DNA from: Clostridium sp. BJN0001
GTDB lineage: Bacteria; Bacillota; Clostridia; Clostridiales; Clostridiaceae
Length of the DNA stretch: 64,000 bases
Assembly (NCBI RefSeq): GCF_022869825.1
Contig: NZ_CP094971.1
Location: 993,501 to 1,057,500 of the forward strand
Direction of reading: 5' to 3'
The notes under the pieces were generated by a model. The model saw only the letters and a list, made by a program, of their open reading frames with translations, ran no database searches and had not been told where the DNA came from. Position numbers and translations under genes: made by a program. Each line of letters opens with the position of its first letter. Position 1 is the first letter of the stretch. Of the stretch, positions 16,632 to 25,563 are shown one piece after another.

Positions 16632-17721
16632 GACTAAAGAAGATTTATTTAATATATTAGAAAATATAAAGCCTGCATATAAGGATGCTAAAGACAAAGC
16701 TTTAATAAGAGAGGATTCACTTGCAAAGCCTCTAAATAGTCTTGGAAAGCTTGAAAGTATGGCAGTTAAAATGTGTGGAATAACAGGAAAGATGAATAAT
16801 AAAGTCGATAAAAGGCTTGTTATAGTAATGTGTTCTGATAATGGAGTTATAAAAGAGAAAGTATCTTCATCTCCTCAAATTGTAACTTTAAGCCAGACTC
16901 TCAATCTTCCTAAATATATAACTGGAGCAGGAGTTATTGCAAAAGCTAATAATACTGAACTTAAAGTTGTTGATATAGGAGTAAATGCAGATATATCGGA
17001 TGAAAATATATCAAATAGAAAAATAAGAAAATCAACACATAATATAAAACTTAGAAGTGCTATGAGTTATGAAGAGGCAGTAAAATCAATACTTATTGGA
17101 ATTGATGAAGTGCGTCTTGCCAAAGAAAAAGGATATAAAATTATTGGAACAGGAGAGATGGGAATAGGGAATACTACAACAAGTTCAGCTGTACTTATTT
17201 CTTTATGCTCATGTGATTATGAGAAGGTTATAGGAAGAGGCGGCGGACTTACTGATGAAAGCCTTTTAAGAAAGAAGAGTGTTATAAAAGAAGCACTTAA
17301 AGTAAATAATGTAGATAAGTCTGATCCTATAGACATTTTATCTAAGGTTGGCGGTTTTGATATAGGAGGCATGGCAGGAGTATTTATAGGAGCTTCGTAT
17401 TATAGAATTCCTGTAGTTATTGATGGATTTATATCAGCTGTCGCAGCACTTATAGCATATAAACTTAATAAAAATGTACGTGATTTTATTTTTACATCTC
17501 ATATGTCTAAGGAATATGGATATAATGTTGCACTTGAAGAAATGAATTTAAGCCCTATACTTAATCTTGATATGGGACTTGGAGAAGGAAGCGGGTGTCC
17601 TCTTTCTTTTTCAATAATAGAAACTGCATGTGCAGTATTAAACAATATGGCTACATTTAAAGAAGCAAAAATAGATGATAGCTATCTTGATGAGCTTAGA
17701 AAAAATAATTCAAAGGAATGA
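16621..17721 (+). CDS. cobT: Nicotinate-nucleotide:dimethylbenzimidazole phosphoribosyltransferase CobT
   Basis: A 366-residue enzyme that makes alpha-ribazole phosphate from the lower-ligand base and nicotinate mononucleotide. Conserved blocks are DSLAKPLNSLGKLE, MCSDNGVIKE, GTGEMGIGNTTTSSA and LDMGLGEGSGCPLS, with E322 of the last as the catalytic base by family analogy. The start is GTG 16621 with AAAGGAG upstream, inside cbiJ. From here the operon turns to nucleotide-loop assembly. The base used by this organism cannot be told from the sequence. Confidence 0.95.
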   Translation: MIFKTKEDLFNILENIKPAYKDAKDKALIREDSLAKPLNSLGKLESMAVKMCGITGKMNNKVDKRLVIVMCSDNGVIKEKVSSSPQIVTLSQTLNLPKYITGAGVIAKANNTELKVVDIGVNADISDENISNRKIRKSTHNIKLRSAMSYEEAVKSILIGIDEVRLAKEKGYKIIGTGEMGIGNTTTSSAVLISLCSCDYEKVIGRGGGLTDESLLRKKSVIKEALKVNNVDKSDPIDILSKVGGFDIGGMAGVFIGASYYRIPVVIDGFISAVAALIAYKLNKNVRDFIFTSHMSKEYGYNVALEEMNLSPILNLDMGLGEGSGCPLSFSIIETACAVLNNMATFKEAKIDDSYLDELRKNNSKE

Positions 17722-17726
17722 TTTTA

Positions 17727-18254
17727 ATGGAAAAAGGACTTATTGAAGTTTATACAGGAGACGGAAAAGGAAAGACAACAGCAGCAGTAGGACTTGCTGT
17801 AAGAGCAGCAGGTAGAGGATTTAAAGTGCTTATGACTCAATTCTTAAAAGATAATAATACAGGAGAACTTATTTCAATTCAAAAAATTCCTGGATTTTGT
17901 GTATATTCTGGAGAACCTGTAAAAAAGTTTTTTGAATTTATGACTGACTCTGAAAAAAAGGAACTTGTTAATGAACATAGAAAAAGATTTAAAGAAGTTA
18001 TATTAAAAGCTAAAAATGAAAAGTATGATATGCTTATACTTGATGAGATAATAGCGTCTGTTAATCTTAATATTATTGATATAAATGATCTTATGGAATT
18101 TTTAAAAAATAAGCCTGAGTCTCTTGAAGTTGTTTTGACAGGAAGAAATCCTAAAGAAGAAATATTAGAAATAGCAGATTACGTTTCAGAGATTAAAGCT
18201 ATAAAACATCCATATAAAAATGGAATAAGTGCAAGAATAGGAATTGAAAGATAG
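17727..18254 (+). CDS. cobO: Corrinoid adenosyltransferase CobO/BtuR type
   Basis: A 175-residue ATP:co(I)rrinoid adenosyltransferase that attaches the 5'-deoxyadenosyl upper ligand. It has the P-loop YTGDGKGKTTAAVGLAVRA, the KVLMTQFLK strand and the DMLILDEIIASVN Walker-B-like block of the CobA/CobO/BtuR class. I choose ATG 17727, 9 bp after AAGGA; an in-frame ATG at 17718 overlaps cobT and has no space for a ribosome site. cobU follows after 2 bp. Confidence 0.93.
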   Translation: MEKGLIEVYTGDGKGKTTAAVGLAVRAAGRGFKVLMTQFLKDNNTGELISIQKIPGFCVYSGEPVKKFFEFMTDSEKKELVNEHRKRFKEVILKAKNEKYDMLILDEIIASVNLNIIDINDLMEFLKNKPESLEVVLTGRNPKEEILEIADYVSEIKAIKHPYKNGISARIGIER

Positions 18255-18256
18255 AA

Positions 18257-18805
18257 ATGAAAGTTTTAATAATAGGCTCATCAAAAAGTGGAAAATCAGA
18301 GATTGCAGAAAAAATATCATATAAACTAAACAAAAATGGTAATCTTTTTTATTTAGCAACTATGAAACCATATGATAAAGAGGATGAGTTAAGAATAAAA
18401 AATCATAAAAAAAATAGAGAAAAATATAATTTTAAAACATTAGAAATTCAAAGAGATTTTGAAATTTTAAAAGATAATATTTCAGAAAATGATACGATTT
18501 TATTTGAAAGTGTTACATCAGCATTAACAAACAATATGTTTTATAATAATAGAGTAATAAATGATGCTGGAAAAAATGTTATAAGAAGCTTAAAAAAGAA
18601 TATTCTTTCTTTTAAAAATGTTATAATTGTAAGTGATTATATTCATTCTGACAGCATAGCGTATGATGATATTACTGAAAATTATAAAAGTCAATTGGCT
18701 CTTGTAAATACATTTCTTTCAAAGGTATGTGATGTTGTTATTGAGTGTTCATTTTCAAATATAAAAATTCACAAAGGAAAGAGAGAGTATGAAAAAATTA
18801 TTTAG
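18257..18805 (+). CDS. cobU: Adenosylcobinamide kinase / adenosylcobinamide-phosphate guanylyltransferase CobU
   Basis: A 182-residue P-loop enzyme that phosphorylates adenosylcobinamide and loads GMP. The P-loop GSSKSGKSEIAE and the HKKNREKYNFKTLE stretch (family: H-x(n)-R-x-x-W-x-T-x-E) are present, with FYLATMKPYDKEDELRI between them. It is a full-length, apparently functional copy, unlike the degenerate CobU-like domain fused to CobC two genes on. Its end overlaps cobS by 17 bp. Confidence 0.9.
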   Translation: MKVLIIGSSKSGKSEIAEKISYKLNKNGNLFYLATMKPYDKEDELRIKNHKKNREKYNFKTLEIQRDFEILKDNISENDTILFESVTSALTNNMFYNNRVINDAGKNVIRSLKKNILSFKNVIIVSDYIHSDSIAYDDITENYKSQLALVNTFLSKVCDVVIECSFSNIKIHKGKREYEKII

Positions 18806-19595
18806 AAGCTTTATAATAGCTATTTCTATGTTTACGATAATAAAAACACCAAATGTTGAGTGGGATGAAGATGGAAATAAATATATTATGACATTGTATC
18901 CTCTTGTTGGACTTATTGTAGGTTTCTTATGGGCATTACTATATATAGGCATACATTTAATGAATACTACAGAAGTTCTTGAAAGTGTAATTATGATGGT
19001 TTTTCCATTTATAATAACAGGTTTCATACATTTAGATGGCTTCACTGATGTATGTGATGCGATATTATCAAGAAGAGAAAAAGAAGAAAAGCTTAAGATA
19101 CTAAAAGATTCAATGATAGGTGCGTTTGGCTGTATTGCATTAATTATATTATTTTTTGTAAATTTTGGAGCGCTTTATTCTATATTTTTAAAATATAATA
19201 CAGTTTATTATAGTTTTTTAAATATAGGAAAATTATTTGGAATTGGAAGTCCATTTTATGCATTTTTATTTATTCCTGTTATAAGCAGAAGTCTTGCTGC
19301 ATTTTATCTAATGCGTGAAAAGACTATAAAAGAAAGCTCACTTGGTGCATATTTTAAAAAAGAGACAGGAATAAATGAACTTCTTATAATGCTTTCTTAT
19401 ATTTCATTTTCTGTAATGTTTATGGCATTTTTTATAGGATATAAATCAATAGTAATAACACTTTTTATGTACTATTTTTGTTCTGTTTCTGTAAGAAGAT
19501 GTATAAGCAATTTTGGTGGAGTTTCAGGAGATGTTGCAGGATTTTCACTTGTTATAGCAGAGACAGTAGGTCTTTTAACTTTTGCATTATTATAA
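18789..19595 (+). CDS. cobS: Adenosylcobinamide-GDP ribazoletransferase CobS (cobalamin synthase)
   Basis: A 268-residue integral membrane protein that joins adenosylcobinamide-GDP to alpha-ribazole (phosphate). The FIHLDGFTDVCDAILSRREKEEKLKILKDSMIGAFG block contains the Mg-binding acidic motif of the family, and at least five hydrophobic segments follow and precede it. Note the start TPNVEWDEDGNKYIMTLYPLVGLIVG, typical of CobS. Good GAGAG ribosome site inside cobU. Membrane location agrees with the neighbouring CbiB. Confidence 0.94.
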   Translation: MKKLFRSFIIAISMFTIIKTPNVEWDEDGNKYIMTLYPLVGLIVGFLWALLYIGIHLMNTTEVLESVIMMVFPFIITGFIHLDGFTDVCDAILSRREKEEKLKILKDSMIGAFGCIALIILFFVNFGALYSIFLKYNTVYYSFLNIGKLFGIGSPFYAFLFIPVISRSLAAFYLMREKTIKESSLGAYFKKETGINELLIMLSYISFSVMFMAFFIGYKSIVITLFMYYFCSVSVRRCISNFGGVSGDVAGFSLVIAETVGLLTFALL

Positions 19596-19607
19596 GGTGG
19601 TACTTAG

Positions 19608-20594
19608 ATGATATTAATTTTTGGTGGAGCATATAATGGAAAAAAAGAATATGTAAAAGAAAATTTTAATGTTTCAGATAAAGATATTTTAAATTGCAAA
19701 GATGAAAAAATATTTTCATTAATTTCAAATGAGAAGGTAATTAATGGATTCCATATTTTTATAAGAGAGTGTATAAAAAAAGATATTGATGCATTAGATT
19801 TAGTTTTACATAATATAGAAAAGCTTAAAGACAAGATAATAATTTCTGATGAAACTAATTCAGGAGTAGTTCCTATAAAAGCGAAAGAACGCCTTTATAG
19901 AGAGATTTTAGGTAAAGTTCTTCAATATTTATCTAAAAAATCAAATATAGTTATTAGAGTATTTTTTGGGCTTGAAGAGGTTTTAAAGCATAATGTTTCG
20001 ATAACTCTTATACGTCATGGAAAGACTTATTGCAATGAAAAAAGTCTTTATTGTGGAAAAAGTGATGTATCTATAAGTAAAATTGGAGAAGAAGAGCTTT
20101 TAAAGAAAAAGCATTATTTTAATAAAAAATATGATTATTATTTTACAAGTGGACTTAAACGAACTGAAGATACATTTAAAATATATTTTGGAAATATACT
20201 TCACGAAAAAAATCCACTTCTTAAAGAATATAATTTTGGTTTGTATGAGCTTAAATCTTATTATGATATGGAAAAGGATAAACATTTTATAAAATGGCTT
20301 TATGATGAAACTGATGATATAAAGTGTCCTGAAGGTGAGAGCAGAAGAGAATTTAAAGAAAGAATAAAAAAAGGATTTAATATTCTTTTAGAGAAAGCAT
20401 GTAAAGAAAAAATATGCACTATGGCAGGTGTTCTTCATGGAGGCTCTATAGGCATGATTCTTGAACTTCTATATGATAATAAAAAGAAATTTTATAACTG
20501 GCAGCCTGAAAATGGAGAAGGTTATATAATAAAAGCAGATGTATTAAAAAATAAAATAATTAAGGCAGACTTAATTTCAGATAAGAAAGGATGA
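19608..20594 (+). CDS. cobC: Fusion: degenerate CobU-like domain plus CobC-type histidine phosphatase
   Basis: A 328-residue two-domain protein. Residues 1 to about 128 resemble CobU: MILIFGGAYNGKKEYV in the P-loop position, DETNSGVVPIKAKERLYREILGKVLQYL and RVFFGLEEVLK, matching the C-terminal half of CobU. The P-loop ends GKK rather than GK(S/T), so kinase activity is doubtful. From about 130 onward it is a phosphoglycerate-mutase-like phosphatase: H137 in LIRHGKTYCNE, EYNFGLYE, and the second histidine in VLHGGSIG. CobC removes the phosphate from alpha-ribazole phosphate or adenosylcobalamin phosphate. It follows cobS by 12 bp. Confidence 0.88.
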   Translation: MILIFGGAYNGKKEYVKENFNVSDKDILNCKDEKIFSLISNEKVINGFHIFIRECIKKDIDALDLVLHNIEKLKDKIIISDETNSGVVPIKAKERLYREILGKVLQYLSKKSNIVIRVFFGLEEVLKHNVSITLIRHGKTYCNEKSLYCGKSDVSISKIGEEELLKKKHYFNKKYDYYFTSGLKRTEDTFKIYFGNILHEKNPLLKEYNFGLYELKSYYDMEKDKHFIKWLYDETDDIKCPEGESRREFKERIKKGFNILLEKACKEKICTMAGVLHGGSIGMILELLYDNKKKFYNWQPENGEGYIIKADVLKNKIIKADLISDKKG

Positions 20595-20601
20595 ACTTAG
20601 A

Positions 20602-21570
20602 TTGCATATATTTTCGATTATTATAGGATTTATACTAGATATTATTATAGGTGATCCTGATAACCCGTTTCATCCTGTAAGATTTATAGGGAAACTGTGC
20701 AGTATATTTGAAAAAATTACAAGAAAACTATTTAAAAATTCATTAAAGTTTGCAGGGCTTATCACATGGATTTTAGTATCATTAGTTTCAGTTTTACTTT
20801 CATTAAGTATTGTAAAAATTGCATTTATGATAAATTTTGTGTTTGGAATTATAATTGAAGGAGTTATAATTTATTTTTGCATTTCATGCAGAGCATTACA
20901 TAAAGAAGGCAGAAAAGTAATAGAAAGTCTTGAAAAAGGAGACATTAATGAGTCGCGAAAAAGACTTTCATACATAGTTGGACGTGATACTAAAAATCTT
21001 GATGAAAAAGGAATTATAAGAGCTGTAATAGAAACAATAGCTGAAAATATTTCAGATGGAGTTATTGCACCTCTTTTATTTATAGGCATTTTTGGCGCAG
21101 TAGGTGGAGTTTTATATAAAGCTGTAAATACAATGGATTCAATGTTTGGCTATAAAAATGAAAAATATATTGAATTTGGGTATTTTGCGGCTAAGATAGA
21201 TGATATATTTAATTTTATTCCTTCAAGACTTACAGGCTTTTTCGTTATTGTAAGTTCTCTTATATTAAATTATAATTATATTAACAGTTTTAAAATTTTT
21301 AAAAGAGACAGAAAAAAACATTTAAGCCCTAATAGTGCACAGTCTGAATCTGCTGTTGCTGGAGCTTTAGAAGTTCGACTTGGTGGACCTAATTATTATT
21401 TTGGAAAGCTCGTAGAAAAGCCATTTTTAGGTACAGAGCTAAAAACGATAGAAATTTCAGATGTAAAAAGGGCTGTAAAGATACTTTATACAGTATCTTT
21501 TATTGGATTTATTGTTTCAATATCGCTTAGTTTAAGTGTTTTTTTAATTTCTTATTATAGTGTTTTATAA
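20602..21570 (+). CDS. cbiB: Adenosylcobinamide-phosphate synthase CbiB
   Basis: A 322-residue membrane protein that attaches the aminopropanol-phosphate arm to adenosylcobyric acid. The family start DIIIGDPDNPFHPVRFIG is clear, as are RDTKNLDEKGIIRAVIETIAEN and YKAVNTMDSMFGYKNEKY. Several transmembrane helices are evident (about 1-14, 50-90, 275-320). The start is a TTG at 20602, with AAAGGA upstream; the in-frame alternatives are worse. Its substrate arm is supplied by the CobD domain encoded next. Confidence 0.93.
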   Translation: MHIFSIIIGFILDIIIGDPDNPFHPVRFIGKLCSIFEKITRKLFKNSLKFAGLITWILVSLVSVLLSLSIVKIAFMINFVFGIIIEGVIIYFCISCRALHKEGRKVIESLEKGDINESRKRLSYIVGRDTKNLDEKGIIRAVIETIAENISDGVIAPLLFIGIFGAVGGVLYKAVNTMDSMFGYKNEKYIEFGYFAAKIDDIFNFIPSRLTGFFVIVSSLILNYNYINSFKIFKRDRKKHLSPNSAQSESAVAGALEVRLGGPNYYFGKLVEKPFLGTELKTIEISDVKRAVKILYTVSFIGFIVSISLSLSVFLISYYSVL

Positions 21571-21585
21571 GAAAGGATGTGAAAG

Positions 21586-23286
21586 ATGGAAAGTAGAGGA
21601 CATGGAGCAGATGCTCAGATTGTAAAAAGAAAACTTAATTTAAAAGGAAAGATTATAGATTTTTCAGCTAATATTAATCCTTTAGGCCCAAGTAAAAATT
21701 CTATAGAAAAGCTTAAAGAAAATATGAATCTTATTGAAAAATATCCAGATATATCATATTACGATATGAAAAATGCGATAAAAGAATATGAAAGAGAAAA
21801 TTTAGAAATAGATTCTTTCAATATAATACTTGGAAATGGTGCTTCAGAGATTATCTATAAGATATCAGAAGCATTAAAACCAAAGAAAGCACTTATTATA
21901 GAACCATCATTTTCTGAATATGAAGAATCTCTCAGACTTCAAAAATCAGAGATAGATTATTATATATTAAAAGAAGAAAATGATTTTATATTGTGTGACG
22001 ATTTTCTTGATTACATAAAAAATGATATTGATATTATCTTTTTATGTAATCCTAATAATCCTACAGGAAAGCTTGTTTCAGAAGATTTATTAAAAAAAAT
22101 AATGGATAAATCTTTAAAAACAGGTTCGATACTTGTTATTGATGAGTCGTTTATAGACTTTACGCATCAAAAATCATCATCGAAGTATTTAAAAGAATAT
22201 AGCAATTTAATTATTTTAAAATCACTTACTAAGTTTTTTGCATCTCCAGGGATAAGATCAGGTTATGCATTAGTATTTAATAAAGATATTTTTGAAAAAG
22301 TATCTTTATATATGCCATCATGGAATATAAACGCTTTTTCTGACATATATACAAGGTATGCGCTCAAAGATAGGCAGTACATAAAAAATACCAAGGAGTA
22401 TATACAAAATGAAAAAGAGTATTTAGAATTTGAACTTTCAAAAATAAAAAATATTAAAGTTTTTAAGACAGATACAAATTTTATTTTATTTAAAGCTTCA
22501 AAAAATCTTAAAGAAAAACTTATTTTAAAAAACATTTTAATAAGAGATTGCTCAAATTTCAAAGGGCTTAGCTCAGGATTTTTTAGAATTGCTGTAAAAT
22601 CTCATAGTGATAATAAAATTCTTATTGATAATATTAATCTATTAAATAATGCAGTGGTTTCGTTTAGTGGTGGAAAAGACAGTATGCTGTGTTTATATAA
22701 AGCAATAAATAAAGGATATAATATTTCTGCACTTTTAGTAACTTCTGATTGTCAAAATCATTCGAATTTTCATAGAATACCTATGAAGATTTTGGATAAG
22801 GTGTCTAAATCTCTCGGAATTAGAATTATAAACGTTATTGTAAATGATGGCGAAAATTATGAAGAAAAATTTGAAGAGGGTCTTAGAAAAGCAAAAAAAT
22901 TTGGCGCATCTACATGCATTTTTGGAGATATAGATATAGATTCTCATAAAGTATGGGGAGAAGATAGAGCTTTACATGCTTCTATGGATGCAGAATTTCC
23001 ACTTTGGAATAGAAAGCGTGAAGAAGTTACGAATGAATTTATAAAAAGCGGATTTAAGGCAGTAATAAAAAAGGTTAATTTAGATTATTTAAGTTCTGAT
23101 TATTTAAATGAAGAACTTGATTTTAAATTAGTTTCGAAGTTTAAAGATTTAGATATAGATGTGTGTGGTGAAAATGGAGAATATCATACATTTGTTTATG
23201 ATGGACCGTTATTTAAAAATAAAATTGATTTTAAAGTTGTAGCAAAAGAAAAAGATAGACAATATGCCTATTTAAAGATCGAGTAA
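21586..23286 (+). CDS. cobD: Fusion: threonine-phosphate decarboxylase CobD plus DUF71/COG2102 ATP-pyrophosphatase
   Basis: A 566-residue two-domain protein. Residues 1 to about 350 are a PLP aminotransferase-fold L-threonine-O-3-phosphate decarboxylase: start GHGADAQIVKRK, IDFSANINPLGPS, CNPNNPTGKL and K216 in LTKFFASPGIRSGY as PLP lysine. It makes aminopropanol phosphate for CbiB. Residues 356-566 are a separate domain with the PP-loop SFSGGKDSMLCLY and DUF71 blocks GDIDIDSHKVWGEDRALH and CGENGEYHTFVYDGPLF. DUF71 includes diphthine-ammonia ligase, but a bacterial subgroup has been predicted to act in B12 salvage; the fusion supports a corrinoid role. Starts after AAAGGA, 15 bp from cbiB. 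Confidence 0.92.
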   Translation: MESRGHGADAQIVKRKLNLKGKIIDFSANINPLGPSKNSIEKLKENMNLIEKYPDISYYDMKNAIKEYERENLEIDSFNIILGNGASEIIYKISEALKPKKALIIEPSFSEYEESLRLQKSEIDYYILKEENDFILCDDFLDYIKNDIDIIFLCNPNNPTGKLVSEDLLKKIMDKSLKTGSILVIDESFIDFTHQKSSSKYLKEYSNLIILKSLTKFFASPGIRSGYALVFNKDIFEKVSLYMPSWNINAFSDIYTRYALKDRQYIKNTKEYIQNEKEYLEFELSKIKNIKVFKTDTNFILFKASKNLKEKLILKNILIRDCSNFKGLSSGFFRIAVKSHSDNKILIDNINLLNNAVVSFSGGKDSMLCLYKAINKGYNISALLVTSDCQNHSNFHRIPMKILDKVSKSLGIRIINVIVNDGENYEEKFEEGLRKAKKFGASTCIFGDIDIDSHKVWGEDRALHASMDAEFPLWNRKREEVTNEFIKSGFKAVIKKVNLDYLSSDYLNEELDFKLVSKFKDLDIDVCGENGEYHTFVYDGPLFKNKIDFKVVAKEKDRQYAYLKIE

Positions 23287-23304
23287 ATTTTATGAGGTGG
23301 ATTA

Positions 23305-24783
23305 ATGAATAAGTCGAGTATTATGTTTTTAGGAACAGCATCTAGTGTTGGTAAGAGCATGATGGCTGCAGCATTATTAAGAATATTAAAAAATAAAGGA
23401 TTTTCTGTTGCACCATTTAAAGCTCTCAATATCTCACTAAATTCATATGTAACCTATGATGGACTTGAGATTGGAGTGGCACAAAAAGTTCAGGCAGAGG
23501 CAGCTAAAATAGAACCAAGCGTATTAATGAATCCTGTACTTTTAAAGCCAGCTTCAGGAAAAACTCAAGTTATAGTTGAAGGAAAAGTTGTAAAAACAAT
23601 AAATCCTTATGAATATACAGAAATAAATGATAAATTAAAAATTAGAATAAAAAAAGTATATAACAAAATAAGAAAAAATTATGATATAATTGTACTAGAA
23701 GGTTCAGGAAGTTGTGCCGAAATTAATCTAAGGGAGACAGATATAGCCAATATTGAAATGGCTAAAATGTCTAAATCACCAATTATATTAGTATCAGATA
23801 TAGATAGAGGTGGAGTATTTGCATCTATTTATGGAACGCTTTCCCTCATTAGAGAAGATGAGAGGAAAATGGTAAAAGGAGTCATTATAAATAAGTTTAG
23901 AGGGGATAAAAAAAGATTTGAAAAAGCAGTAACACAGCTTGAAGATATCATAAAAATCCCAGTGCTTGGTGTAATGCCATATGAAGAACTTAATATAGAT
24001 GATGAGGATGCAGTTACAGAAAAATTAGTTAATAATAATGATAAAAAATCACTCATTGATATTGTAGTTATAAAATTAAAATCAATGTCAAATTTTACTG
24101 ATTTTAATACTTTTTCAAGATATGAGTTTATAAATGTACGATATGTTGATAAGAGTGAAGATATAGGAAACCCTGACCTTATAATTATACCAGGAACTAA
24201 AAATACGATTAAAGATTTAAGGTTCCTTAAAAAGAAAGGTTTATTTGAAAAAATAATAGAAAAGCATCAAAATGGTACAGTTATTTTAGGAATATGTGGA
24301 GGATACCAGATGCTTGGAAATATTATTGTTGATAGCCTTTCAATAGAAAGTGATATAAGAGAAGAAACTGGATTTTCTCTTCTTAATTTCAAAACAAGAT
24401 TCAGCGAAGAAAAAGTTACAAGAAGAGCAAATTGTACAGCGTTTGATTCAATAAATGTTTCTGGATATGAGATTCATAATGGAATAAGCAAAATTGGTAA
24501 AAATTCAGAGATTTTTATGAAATCAGAAAATGGGAGTATTCTTGGAATATGCAACAAAGAACATAATGTATTTGGAACGTATCTCCATGGAGTATTTGAT
24601 TCAGATGAATTTTTAGATTACTTTTTAGAAAACGTATTAAAAATAAATTTGGATTCATATATGACTAAAAAGAATGAAGCTTACGATGAATTTAAAGATA
24701 GACAGTATGAGAAACTTGCAGATGTATTTGAGAAAAATATAGATGTAGATAAAATAATTACTATAATTAATAATGGGTTATAG
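23305..24783 (+). CDS. cbiP: Cobyric acid synthase CbiP/CobQ
   Basis: A 492-residue glutamine-dependent amidotransferase that amidates the b, d, e and g carboxylates of adenosylcobyrinate a,c-diamide. The N-terminal ATPase domain has FLGTASSVGKSMMAAALLR and FKALNISLNSYVT; the class I glutaminase domain has the nucleophile C331 in GICGGYQMLG and histidine in GTYLHGVFDS. One deviation: the family consensus near the start is usually KPQNMSLNSYVT, here KALNISLNSYVT. GAGGTGG precedes the ATG. It is the last recognisable gene of the operon. Confidence 0.95.
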   Translation: MNKSSIMFLGTASSVGKSMMAAALLRILKNKGFSVAPFKALNISLNSYVTYDGLEIGVAQKVQAEAAKIEPSVLMNPVLLKPASGKTQVIVEGKVVKTINPYEYTEINDKLKIRIKKVYNKIRKNYDIIVLEGSGSCAEINLRETDIANIEMAKMSKSPIILVSDIDRGGVFASIYGTLSLIREDERKMVKGVIINKFRGDKKRFEKAVTQLEDIIKIPVLGVMPYEELNIDDEDAVTEKLVNNNDKKSLIDIVVIKLKSMSNFTDFNTFSRYEFINVRYVDKSEDIGNPDLIIIPGTKNTIKDLRFLKKKGLFEKIIEKHQNGTVILGICGGYQMLGNIIVDSLSIESDIREETGFSLLNFKTRFSEEKVTRRANCTAFDSINVSGYEIHNGISKIGKNSEIFMKSENGSILGICNKEHNVFGTYLHGVFDSDEFLDYFLENVLKINLDSYMTKKNEAYDEFKDRQYEKLADVFEKNIDVDKIITIINNGL

Positions 24784-24824
24784 AGTTATTATTTATATAC
24801 AATATATAAAAGTGAGGGATTGTA

Positions 24825-25340
24825 ATGCTAACAGAAAATGAGGAACTAGGTTTAGAACAAATTGAAAATTTAGCTAGAAAAAATATAAAAGGAAAGCAGT
24901 TTTTTAGAGTCACAGATATTTTAGAAACCGCTTTTTGTCTTTCAGAAGAGCAAGCATATGATGTACTAAAAAATATTATGGGAAGAAAGAGTGTTTCTAA
25001 TTCAACTGAAAGTATAATATATGAATATCTTGATATGCTTGAAAAAGGATACTGTTCAATTAAAGAACAGCTTGAAATTATGAATGGAGATAAACTTTTC
25101 GTTGTCAAAAATACTATCCAGCTAAGAGAGAAAAATTTTACTGGTGGAACATTTTTTGATGCAATGAGAGATGTATATAATATTAAAGAAGAAGAGATTC
25201 CAGCTATATTAATGAAATATTTAAATACAATAGAATCTCCCACTTTTAATTTTATAATAGATGAGGATAGTTTTAATAAATTTATTGAAACAGATATTGA
25301 TGAACTTGAAAATCAGTATAATAGATTTAAAGAAGAATAA
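24825..25340 (+). CDS. Unrecognised 171-residue protein following the cobalamin operon
   Basis: I do not recognise this gene. It encodes an acidic, mostly helical, soluble protein of 171 residues with no signal peptide, membrane segment or metal-binding cluster. Two halves look loosely alike (LARKNIKGKQFFRVTDILETAF near 17 and LREKNFTGGTFFDAMRDVYNI near 98), suggesting an internal duplication of a ~60-80 residue helical unit. GTGAGGG lies before the ATG. It starts 41 bp after cbiP without an intervening terminator and ends before a strong one, so it may be the last cistron of the operon or have its own promoter in the short gap. Confidence 0.7.
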   Translation: MLTENEELGLEQIENLARKNIKGKQFFRVTDILETAFCLSEEQAYDVLKNIMGRKSVSNSTESIIYEYLDMLEKGYCSIKEQLEIMNGDKLFVVKNTIQLREKNFTGGTFFDAMRDVYNIKEEEIPAILMKYLNTIESPTFNFIIDEDSFNKFIETDIDELENQYNRFKEE

Positions 25341-25383
25341 AATTATACTAATTTATATTTCAAAATTTAATAAATAATATAAA

Positions 25384-25418
25384 AAAGACGTGCTTTTTAT
25401 AAAATAGCAGGTCTTTTT
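25384..25418 (+). terminator. Intrinsic terminator ending the cobalamin-operon transcript
   Basis: AAAAGAC-TGCT pairs with AGCA-GTCTTTT around an 11-nt loop and runs into T6. It lies about 45 bp after the stop of the 24825 gene; no terminator is visible between cbiK and here. Confidence 0.8.
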
Positions 25419-25477
25419 TATTGATTTTAAGCTTACTGTAAGGTATTTTGGACATAATATAGTTTAATGAATCAATT

Positions 25478-25493
25478 ATTACAATTTTGTAAT
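25478..25493. promoter_or_regulatory. Palindrome upstream of the ABC-transporter operon
   Basis: ATTACAATTTTGTAAT has ATTACAA/TTTGTAAT-type dyad symmetry, extended by AATC and GATT further out. It lies about 70 bp before the ATP-binding gene, in the promoter region, and could be the binding site of the response regulator encoded downstream. This is inference from position. Confidence 0.4.
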
Positions 25494-25563
25494 GATTAAT
25501 TTAATAAACTAGAAACATTATTACTTTATACTTAAGATGAAATCAAAAAAGGAGAGATGAAAT

